Below, piece after piece: positions 45,347-52,912 of a stretch of DNA of 64,000 nt. The notes beneath the pieces are model-generated. The model was not told the DNA's origin. It saw only the letters and a program-made list of their open reading frames with translations, and ran no database searches. The stretch covers positions 434,001-498,000 of the forward strand of contig OZ219809.1 of NCBI GenBank assembly GCA_964291375.2, written 5' to 3'. Position 1 is the stretch's first letter, and every line of letters starts with the position of its first letter. The position numbers were made by a program, and so were the translations under genes. Origin of the DNA: 3107 sp001483205 (GTDB taxonomy: Bacteria; Pseudomonadota; Alphaproteobacteria; Rhodobacterales; Rhodobacteraceae).

Positions 45347-45556
45347 CTAGGCGGCGTCTTCTTCGTCGGGTTCGATGTCGCCCGCCAGCGCCACGACTTC
45401 GCGGTTGTCATAATACCCGCAGGCGGCGCAAACATGATGCGGGCGCTTCAGCTCTCCGCAATTCGGGCATTCCGCCGGGTTCGCGGCACTCAGTGCGTGA
45501 TGGGACCGGCGCTGGTTGCGGCGCGACCTGGTAACCTTGTTCTGCTGGACAGCCAT
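45347..45556 (-). CDS. rpmF: 50S ribosomal protein L32
   Basis: L32 is a small zinc-ribbon ribosomal protein. The 69 residues start AVQQNKVTRSRRNQRRSHHA and contain CPNC and CAAC cysteine pairs. An acidic tail (AGDIEPDEEDAA) extends beyond the conserved core. It has a likely promoter upstream and leads the plsX-fabH operon. Confidence 0.97.
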   Translation of the reverse strand: MAVQQNKVTRSRRNQRRSHHALSAANPAECPNCGELKRPHHVCAACGYYDNREVVALAGDIEPDEEDAA

Positions 45557-45662
45557 GTCTTGACCTCTGATATGCGGGGGCAGAGCCGTCTCCGGCCCTC
45601 CGACTTCATCATAATCTCTCCGGCGGCGGTCCGTCCGCGCCGCGGGGTGCGAGCGAAGGCAG

Positions 45663-45690
45663 AAAATATCCGCATTTTCACCCGGTGCAA
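45663..45690 (-). promoter_or_regulatory. candidate promoter of rpmF-plsX-fabH
   Basis: On the minus strand TTGCAC (45690-45685) and TATTTT (45668-45663) are spaced by 16 nt, about 105 nt before the rpmF ATG in the 162-nt yceD-rpmF gap. The match to consensus is reasonable; the long leader has no clear riboswitch. Confidence 0.45.
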
Positions 45691-45718
45691 GCCCTTTCTC
45701 TGGTCTTGTCCGGGGATG

Positions 45719-46264
45719 TTATCCGTCTTTGCGCAGTTTGTCACGCAGTGCCGCCAGCGCGGCAAAGGGTTTTGCGGTGTCGTCCCCGGTGTGATCCCCA
45801 GGCGCGGCCCCCCGCTCGCCGCTGGTGGTAAAGACCGCTCCGGGCCGGGCGGCGGCCCCGGCGCGCGGATAATCGGGCAGTGCCAGCGCCAGCGCCTCAA
45901 CCATCACCTGACCGGGGTCGATGGTCTCACCCAGCGGCTCCGTGTCGTCATCGTCGGGGGGGTGGTCTGCCGCTTCGGGCAGGTAACGGCGGGTGACGGC
46001 AACATCAAGGCGGGTGGTCACCGGCTCCAGCGTGACCACACAGGGCTGTATCACGGTCGCGCCGAGTGTGGCCCGCAGGCACCACCCGCCGCCCGCCGGT
46101 GCAAGGTGGCCCCCGAACCGCAGCTTGCGCAGGGCAGAGACCGAAAGTGCCCGTGCGATGGCCGCGCGGTCGGGGGCATCGGGGGCAATCAGGAAACCCG
46201 CCTGCCGCCGCCCGGACAAATCGGCGACACGCAACGGGCATGAACAGGGCAGATCATTCTGCAT
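45719..46264 (-). CDS. YceD/DUF177 family protein
   Basis: This 181-residue protein of the YceD (DUF177) family is typically encoded just before rpmF and is implicated in 23S rRNA levels or ribosome assembly in plants and bacteria. Characteristic features are the central CVVTLEPVTTRLDVAVTRRYLP and the acidic stretch HPPDDDDTEPLGETIDPGQV before LALALPDYPRA. The conserved CxxC of some members is partly absent. Function in this organism is inferred only from family and position. Confidence 0.85.
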   Translation of the reverse strand: MQNDLPCSCPLRVADLSGRRQAGFLIAPDAPDRAAIARALSVSALRKLRFGGHLAPAGGGWCLRATLGATVIQPCVVTLEPVTTRLDVAVTRRYLPEAADHPPDDDDTEPLGETIDPGQVMVEALALALPDYPRAGAAARPGAVFTTSGERGAAPGDHTGDDTAKPFAALAALRDKLRKDG

Positions 46265-46283
46265 GGCGAAGACGCTTACTTTC

Positions 46284-46312
46284 TTGAATCCCGGACGATC
46301 CTTCTGTAAATC
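46284..46312 (+). promoter_or_regulatory. candidate promoter of the BamE-like gene
   Basis: TTGAAT (46284-46289) and TAAATC (46307-46312) are separated by 17 nt, about 40 nt before ATG 46353 in the divergent gap with yceD. The -10 is imperfect. Confidence 0.45.
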
Positions 46313-46352
46313 GGATTAAGAGGCGGGAACGGACGTGGCAAGGGGTAGTGAC

Positions 46353-46811
46353 ATGTCAGGCATCGGTATCGTGTCCAGAATCGGCGTTTGCGTCTTGTTT
46401 CTGGGGGGGCTTGCGTCCTGTTCCGCAACCTATCGCACCCATGGCTATGCACCGGGAGAGGCGGAGCTGGCGGAAGTGGTCATCGGCGTTGATACCCGTG
46501 GCACAGTGGAAGAAACCATCGGCCGCCCGACCTCGACCGGCGTTCTGAGCGACAGCGACTGGTATTATGTCGAAAGCCGCTGGCGGCATTACGCTTGGAA
46601 AGCGCCCGAAGAAACCAGCCGGGAAGTGCTGGCGATCCGGTTCGACGAAAGCGGGGTTGTCGAGAATATCGAGAGATTCGGGCTTGAGGACGGGCGGGTG
46701 GTGATTCTGTCGCGCCGCGTGACCGACAGCAATATTCGCGGTGTCGGGTTTTTGCGCCAGCTTCTGGGCAATGCGAGGGCGTTCTCGGCGGAACAGGTGT
46801 TCGGGAACTGA
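46353..46811 (+). CDS. bamE: SmpA/OmlA (BamE-like) outer membrane lipoprotein
   Basis: This 152-residue lipoprotein has a signal peptide ending in the lipobox LASC (CVLFLGGLASC) and a BamE-type domain: GYAPGEAELAEVVIGVDTRG, then GRPTSTGVLSDSDWYYVESR. BamE stabilises the BAM complex at the outer membrane. ATG 46353 is preceded by AAGGGG; the in-frame GTG at 46335 is less likely. A repeat element follows 43 nt after the stop. Confidence 0.88.
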   Translation: MSGIGIVSRIGVCVLFLGGLASCSATYRTHGYAPGEAELAEVVIGVDTRGTVEETIGRPTSTGVLSDSDWYYVESRWRHYAWKAPEETSREVLAIRFDESGVVENIERFGLEDGRVVILSRRVTDSNIRGVGFLRQLLGNARAFSAEQVFGN

Positions 46812-46854
46812 CCTTGCGTGAGGGGGCGCCGCGGGGGGTGGTGTTTTGCCCCTC

Positions 46855-47140
46855 AAAAGACCTCTGCATATTAGCTTAGCCGGGCAGCCGCCTGCCTGGG
46901 CGGGCGCTTTTCCTGAAAGTCTACATTGGCGATGGTCTTTCCATAAAGTCCATACGCTCCAATAAGTTGAGGCGTCTATAAGCGCCTGCCGGGGGGTGAG
47001 GCCCGTTTCGGAAACGGTCCGGTGGACCGTTTCAGGGCCGAACGGGCGGAGCCCAAGGCGCTGCCCGGCGTTCCGCCGGGCGGACGGGTTGGCAACTGAC
47101 GCGCTATTATGCAGAGGTCTTCATCATGCAGAGGTCTTTT
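46855..47140. repeat. family 1 element, copy E, with nested insertion and doubled right tip
   Basis: This is the longest copy (286 bp). It begins AAAAGACCTCTGCATATTAG and its left two thirds align with copy A. It is interrupted at 46996-47056 by a hairpin-bearing insert and ends with two successive right tips, ATGCAGAGGTCTTC and ATGCAGAGGTCTTTT (to 47140). It fills most of the gap between the BamE-like gene and the penicillin-acylase gene. Confidence 0.85.
46996..47056. other. nested hairpin insert inside repeat copy E
   Basis: About 61 bp interrupt the family 1 interior. GAAACGGTCC (47011-47020) and GGACCGTTTC (47024-47033) form a perfect 10-bp stem with a 3-nt loop, flanked by GGCCCG / GGGCCG. 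The right part (GGGCCGAACGGGCGGAGCCC) is closely matched at 21714-21734 next to another repeat remnant, so it is itself a small repeated unit. Confidence 0.6.
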
Positions 47141-47151
47141 CACGCACCCGG

Positions 47152-49638
47152 TCACGGATCACCCTCGCCCGCAGGCGTCAGCACCGATATGCCCGCCGAC
47201 GCCGCCCGCGCCAGTCCGGGGTCCAGAGACATCGGGATATACTCGCCGCGCCGCCACAGCCCGGACAGATCATCATAATACCGCGACAGCGGATGCCCCG
47301 ACTGACCGGTGGCAATGATAAAGACAGAGCTTTCCGGGTCTGCCAGATCATGGACAGCCCGGTATCCGGCGGCATGGACATTGGCAAAGGGCGCGTCCCC
47401 CCCCCCGGCGGTCATGCCGCGCCTCAGCGTGTTATCGCCGCCACTGGTGGACTGGCGGATATTGACGAACCAGCCGAGGAACGGAATCCGGCCCAGCACC
47501 TCGTGATCATGCCGTGCCTCATGCGCATCGCCCCAGCGCAGGGCCTCCAGCCGCCTGCCATAGGTCTCTTCAATCCACAACAGCGCATCGCCAAGCGACA
47601 GGCGCGCCATCTCTGCACAGGTTTCCGCGGTGCCCGACTGCACCACATCGCACCAGACGCCCGCCCCGTCTATATCGCGAAACACGCGCTCAATAAACAG
47701 CGGTTCAACATGGGTGATATTGTCTGCAAGCGGCCCCAGTTCATCGCGGATAAGGCGCTCTTGCAGGGCGCGCATCCAGGCCGAATAAATCAGCGGTTCG
47801 GGCAGGTGTTCGTTCATCTCGCCGTTCCACTCGGCCAGCATGTCCAGCGCCTGCTGCTCTTGCCGCGCCTGCGTGCCGGGGGCAGAGGCCGCGCCCGTAA
47901 ACCACAGATCAGCGGCAACCAGCGCCAGCAGCGCGCGGGCCGAAAAGCTGACCGAATCAAGCTGGGCCTCGATGAAACTGTCACGGGTATGCACCCGGCG
48001 CGATTGCATCAGATGCCCCCAGCGCCGGACCCGCTGGGTGTCGCCCCAGGAATAGCTCATATGATAGGGGAAATCGCGGTCGGTGATCTTGTTGTTGGTG
48101 TTGCCGACAATCCCGCCCGCAGGATCGGCAAATTCCGGGTTGCTCTGATACCGCAGCCTGCCGTGCCAGCGGTTTTCGGCCCGCCAGCCGGGGGTGGGCA
48201 TCCGGCCCCGGCTCTGATGGCTGGCGGCCCTTCGGGGAAAGGCCCCCAGTGTTTTCATGGCGATGTGCGCGCCATCGGTGATCACCATATTGACCGAGGG
48301 CGCGATGACGCGCTCACCTGCCGCCCGCGCCTGATCCACCGTTTCCGATGCGGTGATGTCCAGAACGGCGCTGATCGTCGTGTCATTGGGCGAAAGCGCC
48401 GTCCATGACACCGACATGACGTGATGCTCCGGGGTGATGGCGTCCAGACCGAACAGGTGTCCGGGCAGGACCGGCCCGTTTTCTGTCCAGCGTCGGGTGA
48501 TCGTGACCGGGGCGGCATCCCTGACCCGAATTTCGGCCTCCTGCGTCCGGAAGGGCACAAAGCCGTCAAGCCCCCTGTATTCGCGGGGGTTTTCGGGGTT
48601 CAGCGCCTCTATATGCAAATCCAGATCATCAAGATAGGACGAGGTGATCCCCCAGGCCAGCGTGTCACTGCGCCCCGACAGGATCAGCGGAATGCCCGGA
48701 ATGGTCGCCCCGATCATGCCCCTGCCGCTGCCGCTGTCCGCGACCTGAAGGCGGGCCAGATACCAGATGGCGGGCGCGCTCAGGCCAAGATGGGGGTCGT
48801 TGGCCAGAAGCGCCCGGCCAGAGGACGACCGGCCCGGCCCGGCGGCCCAGGCATTGGATGCGCCCGCGAAAGCGCGGGGCTTCAGGGGCGAAAGCGGGTG
48901 GTCATCGGTGCGTATCGCCGCAAGGGCGGGGCGCGCGCCCGGCACGATGGCGGCATAATCGGGCAAATCGGCAACGCCCTCGCCGGGCGCATCGGGCAGA
49001 ATGTCGCGCACCCGCTCCGGCGGCAACACAAGCGACAGCCGCGCCCGCAGGGCCTCATTTGCCAGATGCGGCGTCAGGCGCAGCGCCATCAGCTTGACGA
49101 TGGCGATCGAATCGGCGGGCTGCCACGGCCTGATCTCGTTGCCGAACAGAAAGAACTCCGGCGCGCCCCGGCCAAGCGCCCCCTGATTCACCTGTGCAAG
49201 CCAGGCGTTGACCCCGGCGGAATACGCCTCAAGCGCCGCCCGCCCGCGCGCACTCTGGGCAGAAACCGATTGTTGCGCCGCCCCGTGAAGGCCCAACCGC
49301 CGCAGGGTTTCGTCGATTTTCAGTGTGCGCGTCCCGAACAGCTCTGACAGGCGGCCCTCTGCGGTGCGGCGCAGCATGGTCATCTGCCACAGCCGGTCCT
49401 GCGCGTGTGTGAAACCAAGGCCAAAGAACGCATCCGACTCGCCCGCCGCAAAAATATGGGGCACGGCTGTATTGGTGCGCACGATCTCGACCGGCCCGGT
49501 GATGCCGCTGACCACATGATCCGCATCGTAATCAGGCAGCGAGCGCCCGGCGAGGTGGTAAACCGCCGCACCGCCCGCCACCACCAGAAAGACAAGCCCG
49601 CCGAACAGCCTCAGCAGCCACCGAAATAACCGCGCCAT
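47152..49638 (-). CDS. penicillin acylase family protein
   Basis: This 828-residue Ntn-hydrolase of the penicillin amidase family (S45) cleaves amides such as beta-lactam side chains, acyl-homoserine lactones or related substrates. An N-terminal helix (LFGGLVFLVVAGGAAVYHLAG) anchors or exports it. The autocatalytic cleavage site is AFAGA|SNAWAAG, with Ser261 as the nucleophile of the beta chain. Family motifs HAQDRLWQM and NDPHLGLSAPAIWY are present. AAGGA precedes ATG 49638. Substrate cannot be predicted; quorum-signal degradation is one family possibility. Confidence 0.9.
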   Translation of the reverse strand: MARLFRWLLRLFGGLVFLVVAGGAAVYHLAGRSLPDYDADHVVSGITGPVEIVRTNTAVPHIFAAGESDAFFGLGFTHAQDRLWQMTMLRRTAEGRLSELFGTRTLKIDETLRRLGLHGAAQQSVSAQSARGRAALEAYSAGVNAWLAQVNQGALGRGAPEFFLFGNEIRPWQPADSIAIVKLMALRLTPHLANEALRARLSLVLPPERVRDILPDAPGEGVADLPDYAAIVPGARPALAAIRTDDHPLSPLKPRAFAGASNAWAAGPGRSSSGRALLANDPHLGLSAPAIWYLARLQVADSGSGRGMIGATIPGIPLILSGRSDTLAWGITSSYLDDLDLHIEALNPENPREYRGLDGFVPFRTQEAEIRVRDAAPVTITRRWTENGPVLPGHLFGLDAITPEHHVMSVSWTALSPNDTTISAVLDITASETVDQARAAGERVIAPSVNMVITDGAHIAMKTLGAFPRRAASHQSRGRMPTPGWRAENRWHGRLRYQSNPEFADPAGGIVGNTNNKITDRDFPYHMSYSWGDTQRVRRWGHLMQSRRVHTRDSFIEAQLDSVSFSARALLALVAADLWFTGAASAPGTQARQEQQALDMLAEWNGEMNEHLPEPLIYSAWMRALQERLIRDELGPLADNITHVEPLFIERVFRDIDGAGVWCDVVQSGTAETCAEMARLSLGDALLWIEETYGRRLEALRWGDAHEARHDHEVLGRIPFLGWFVNIRQSTSGGDNTLRRGMTAGGGDAPFANVHAAGYRAVHDLADPESSVFIIATGQSGHPLSRYYDDLSGLWRRGEYIPMSLDPGLARAASAGISVLTPAGEGDP

Positions 49639-49715
49639 ATCAGTTCCTTTGGTTGACGCCTTCGCCCTGCCGTTCCATTAGGTATGACGCAAGACGGGAT
49701 TTTACAATCAAACGG

Positions 49716-50597
49716 ATGGACAGAATGGCAAGACTGGCGTTTCTGGGGCTGGGGGTGATGGGCTTTCCGATGGCGGGGCACCTGCAAACCGCCGGGCATG
49801 AGGTCACCGTGTATAACCGGACCGGTGCCCGCGCTGCGGCCTGGGTTGACCGGTATGGCGGGCGGCAGGCGGCGACCCCGCGCGCGGCGGCTGAGGGGGC
49901 AGAGATCGTTTTTGCCTGTGTCGGCAATGACGATGATTTGCGGTCCGTCTGCCTTGGCGGGGACGGCGCGTTTGCGGGCATGGCTGACGGCGCGCTGTTT
50001 GTTGATCACACGACCGTCTCGGCAAAGGTCACCCGTGCGCTGCACGCAATCGCGGCGGAAAAGGGGCTGTCTTTTGTTGATGCGCCGATTTCCGGCGGTC
50101 AGGCGGGGGCAGAGGGCGGCATATTGTCGGTCATGTGCGGGGGCGCGCAGGACGCCTATCTGCGGGCAGAGCCGGTCATCGCCGCCTATGCCCGCATCTG
50201 CCGCCGGATCGGTGCGTCCGGGGCCGGGCAACTGACCAAGATGTGCAATCAGATCGCCATCGCCGGGCTGGTTCAGGGCCTGTCAGAGGCTTTGCATTTT
50301 GCAGAGAAGGCGGGGCTGGACGGGCGCGCGGTGATCGAGGTGATCAGCCAGGGCGCGGCCGGAAGCTGGCAGATGACCAACCGGCACGAGACCATGCTGG
50401 CGGATGAGTTCGACCATGGGTTTGCGGTTGACTGGATGCGCAAGGATTTGGGGATTTGTCTGGATGAGGCCGACGGGAACGGGGCCAGCCTGCCGGTGAC
50501 GGCGCTGATTGATCAGTTCTACAAGGATGTGCAGAAGATGGGTGGTGGCCGGTGGGATACTTCCAGCCTGATCCGGCGCCTGCGTTCCGTGGGGTGA
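49716..50597 (+). CDS. NAD(P)-dependent beta-hydroxyacid dehydrogenase (3-hydroxyisobutyrate dehydrogenase-like)
   Basis: This 293-residue Rossmann-fold dehydrogenase has the N-terminal GLGVMGFPMAGHLQ, the substrate-binding FVDAPISGGQAGAEGG and the catalytic Lys in GAGQLTKMCNQ, the signature of the family that includes 3-hydroxyisobutyrate, tartronate semialdehyde and glyoxylate reductases. The C-terminal helical domain is complete. ATG 49716 or 49725 may start it; both have weak ribosome sites. The exact substrate is not evident. Confidence 0.88.
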   Translation: MDRMARLAFLGLGVMGFPMAGHLQTAGHEVTVYNRTGARAAAWVDRYGGRQAATPRAAAEGAEIVFACVGNDDDLRSVCLGGDGAFAGMADGALFVDHTTVSAKVTRALHAIAAEKGLSFVDAPISGGQAGAEGGILSVMCGGAQDAYLRAEPVIAAYARICRRIGASGAGQLTKMCNQIAIAGLVQGLSEALHFAEKAGLDGRAVIEVISQGAAGSWQMTNRHETMLADEFDHGFAVDWMRKDLGICLDEADGNGASLPVTALIDQFYKDVQKMGGGRWDTSSLIRRLRSVG

Positions 50598-50628
50598 GTG
50601 CGCGCGGGCGGGTGGCGCGCGCCCCCCC

Positions 50629-51188
50629 TCACGGTATGATGCGCGTGTATTTCGTGCCCTCAAGCGTCGCCCCAGATGCAGCCCCGCCTGTCCGAAAATC
50701 ACCGCGATCACCGGGGACAGGGCATTGGTGGTGTCCACGCTCAGGTTGCCGCCCCGGTCGCTGACCGCATATTCGATGTCGCCGCCTGCGGCCCAGCCGC
50801 TGCCGTGGCGAAAGTCCGACAGAGCATTCTCGGTCATAAAGAACAGCACATGGGCGAATTGCTGCGCGCCGATCTGAAAGCCGAAACTCGCTGAGGCGGC
50901 TGAGTAATAATCCACCGTCACATTGTTGATCTGCAATGCCCCGCGCCCGTAAGACCCGCCGATGCCAAACCCCGCCTCGGTGATCAGCGGCATGACCAGC
51001 ACACCGGATGCCTTGGCGTTCAGGTCATTGGTGCCCGGATAGCGATCATACATATGCGCGAGCGTGGCGTTGACGCGGGCGTCGATCTCTGCACCGCCCC
51101 GGTTGCCGACACCATTGCCGCAGGCCGCAGTCAAAAGGCACGCGCCCATGCCCGCCATGGTGCTGCGTCGAGAGAAGAAATCCGTCAT
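50629..51188 (-). pseudogene. SYLF/Ysc84-domain lipid-binding protein, frameshifted
   Basis: The encoded protein resembles bacterial SYLF-domain proteins, which bind lipids. The N-terminus FFSRRSTMAGMGACLLTAACG looks like a twin-arginine or lipoprotein signal. The SYLF core (AKASGVLVMPLITEAGFGIGG, YYSAASASFGFQIGAQQFAHVL) is intact. At the G4 run (complement of 50670-50673) one base appears missing; in the other frame the usual end ATLEGTKYTRIIP plus TGA 50629-50631 follows. Without correction the frame runs on far into the neighbouring gene. It may be a sequencing error or a recent mutation affecting only the last 13 residues. Confidence 0.75.
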
Positions 51189-51339
51189 CCATACACTCCG
51201 TATTGACTTGCCCGTGGGGGGCGCGGCCCCCGGCCGGACCTTAAGGGAAATTGCCGCAGTTGTCATGCCCCAACTCAGGGCGCGGGCCCCCGTGCGCAGA
51301 CCTGAACAAATGGGCAGGCCGGGCATCTCAACTTTGCCC

Positions 51340-51367
51340 TTTACAAAACACGGTTTCGTGATATGGT
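51340..51367 (+). promoter_or_regulatory. promoter of the RiPP precursor gene with internal palindrome
   Basis: TTTACA (51340-51345) and TATGGT (51362-51367) are 16 nt apart, about 50 nt before the precursor ATG. The spacer contains CACGGTTTCGTG, a CACG/CGTG inverted repeat (51349-51360) that could be an operator. The precursor therefore seems to have its own promoter. Confidence 0.5.
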
Positions 51368-51420
51368 GAATATCCGTTCACATATCGTCGGTCACGACGT
51401 AACCCCCTGGGAGGATTGCC

Positions 51421-51672
51421 ATGAAAAGCGGCAGTGAAATGCTTCAGCATATTGTTGAAAAGTCGGCCCTGGATGCGGAGTTCAGGAAACAGCTTCTCGC
51501 AGACCCCAAGACCACCATCTGCGATGAGCTGGGCATCACGATGCCCGAATCAATGAACATCAAAATCCATGAAAGTGACATGCAGACGGTGCATGTTGCC
51601 TTGCCGCCGGACCCGAACATAACCGAAGAACAGCTTGAGGCCATCTCGGCTGGCCTGTGTTGCAGCTGGTAA
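51421..51672 (+). CDS. NHLP-family RiPP precursor peptide with short Cys-Cys-Ser-Trp core
   Basis: This 83-residue peptide matches nitrile-hydratase-like leader peptides (NHLP) of ribosomally made natural products. The leader has the helix AEFRKQLLADPKTTICDELG, the beta strand MNIKIHESDMQTVHVALPPD and the terminal helix NITEEQLEAISAG. The Ala-Gly at 77-78 fits a C39-type cleavage site, leaving only Leu-Cys-Cys-Ser-Trp. Cys80, Cys81 and Ser82 are substrates for a YcaO cyclodehydratase, encoded nearby. GGAGG lies 6 nt before the ATG. The gene is convergent with the modification genes. Confidence 0.88.
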   Translation: MKSGSEMLQHIVEKSALDAEFRKQLLADPKTTICDELGITMPESMNIKIHESDMQTVHVALPPDPNITEEQLEAISAGLCCSW

Positions 51673-51681
51673 GTCCGGCAA

Positions 51682-51750
51682 CCGGCGCATAGCCGGGCAA
51701 CAGTTCGGAAAGGTCGGAACACCCGTTCCTGCGGGATGGTGGTTTTTGTT
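51682..51750 (+). terminator. possible terminator between the precursor and the convergent operon
   Basis: CCGGC-GCATA-GCCGG forms a small hairpin 10 nt after the precursor stop. A second weak stem, CCCG/CGGG at 51722-51735, precedes GGTTTTTGTT. Together they may end the precursor message before the convergent gene at 51782. Neither is a textbook terminator. Confidence 0.35.
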
Positions 51751-51781
51751 CTTCTGAAACAGGGGGGGTGACTTTTGCGGC

Positions 51782-52903
51782 CTACTGAAAAGACACCGCG
51801 CCGGAAAGCACCATGAACACATAGGCCTTGGCTTTCCGCAACTGCTCCCCGTCCATCACCAGCTTTATGTGGTGAATGCCGCGCAGCAACACATACTGCC
51901 CGGATTTCGCAAACAGGGGCGTCGGCTTGCAAACCCACCCGGCCAGCGCCGCGAGCTTCTCGGGCATGATGATCTCTTCATGGCGCATGGCCTCCAGAAA
52001 CGGCTCCCAGTCGGTCAGCCCGTCCAGCCAGTAACGGGAATCCTTTGTATAGCGCTGCTTGACAACCAGGGTCAGGCCAAGCTCCGGGCCGATGCCCTCT
52101 GCCTCGGCGTTGATATTCACCCCGACCCTGACAACCTTCACCCGTTTCTCAAAGCGCTCAATCACATCGGTGACCGCCGGGCACCGGCCCGGCCAGCCGA
52201 TCCCCTGAAGATACGTGCATATCTGCCGGTGCGATCTGAACCCCATAACCGCCAGACGCAACGCCCGTGAACGGGCCGGAAAAATACCGAACGAATCCAT
52301 GCGCGTGTCTTCCGGTTGAGCCAGATAAGCCCGCCGGGCATTCCTGCATTGCGGCCCGGTTTCCCCCCACCCGGCACAGCGCATCAGCGTGTCAGCCACC
52401 AGCACCACATCCTCCGCCTGACCGCCCGCGCCGATGATCGGGCGCTCTCCGGGCCGCAGGAACATCCCCGGCAGTGCCTGCGCGCCATCCCGCGCCGAAC
52501 CGATGTCATATTCCAGCATCAGCTTGCGCCCGACGATTGCGCGCAGGGCAGAGCCGTCGGCCTCCATTTCCCCGAACAACCGCGTGATTGTTCCTGCGGT
52601 CTCATCTGCCGTGTGCTCCCGCGCGCGGGCCTCAAAAAACGCCGCGGGCCGGGTGCCGCTGGCCAGAGAGGTGCCGAAATCCGCCTGCGGGTCGCGCAGA
52701 TGCAGCGGCAATTCAAAACCGAACGGAAGCGATCCCATGGTGATTGGCAGCCTGCGGGCGCAGTCGAGAATGCGCTGCCACTGCCCGTCACCGATCAGAA
52801 CCGGCGAAACCCGGTTGCGAAAGCGCCCGAGCAATTCATCCATGGTCTCGCCTTCCCGGGCAAGACGGTCCTGGGTATGGGTGACGGCCTCATCAATGTG
52901 CAT
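51782..52903 (-). CDS. protein of unknown function in RiPP locus
   Basis: This 373-residue cytosolic-looking protein was not recognised. It is rich in alternating beta-type segments (RKLMLEYDIGSA, RALRLAVMGFRS, ELGLTLVVKQRY, HHIKLVMDGEQLRKAKAYVFMVL) spaced through the chain, which might mean a repeated beta-fold. A Cys pair occurs about residues 182-191 (CAGWGETGPQC). There are no nitroreductase (SagB), peptidase or methyltransferase motifs. AGGAAA precedes ATG 52903, 9 nt after the YcaO gene, so it belongs to the same operon. A tailoring, scaffold or recognition role is possible; an ABBA-type prenyltransferase was considered but not supported. Confidence 0.6.
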   Translation of the reverse strand: MHIDEAVTHTQDRLAREGETMDELLGRFRNRVSPVLIGDGQWQRILDCARRLPITMGSLPFGFELPLHLRDPQADFGTSLASGTRPAAFFEARAREHTADETAGTITRLFGEMEADGSALRAIVGRKLMLEYDIGSARDGAQALPGMFLRPGERPIIGAGGQAEDVVLVADTLMRCAGWGETGPQCRNARRAYLAQPEDTRMDSFGIFPARSRALRLAVMGFRSHRQICTYLQGIGWPGRCPAVTDVIERFEKRVKVVRVGVNINAEAEGIGPELGLTLVVKQRYTKDSRYWLDGLTDWEPFLEAMRHEEIIMPEKLAALAGWVCKPTPLFAKSGQYVLLRGIHHIKLVMDGEQLRKAKAYVFMVLSGAVSFQ

Positions 52904-52912
52904 AGGGTTTCC

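Noticed and set aside
46996..48408. 470-residue plus-strand ORF starting in repeat E
   Set aside because: Antisense to the penicillin-acylase gene with no recognisable motifs.
51421..51672. Nitrile hydratase alpha subunit fragment
   Set aside because: Only the leader-like region is present, with no catalytic Cys cluster of nitrile hydratase; the YcaO and NHLM context supports a precursor peptide.
51782..52903. LynF/TruF/PatF-type peptide prenyltransferase or SagB dehydrogenase call
   Set aside because: Beta-rich pattern and locus suggested it, but no family motif could be matched; left as unknown.
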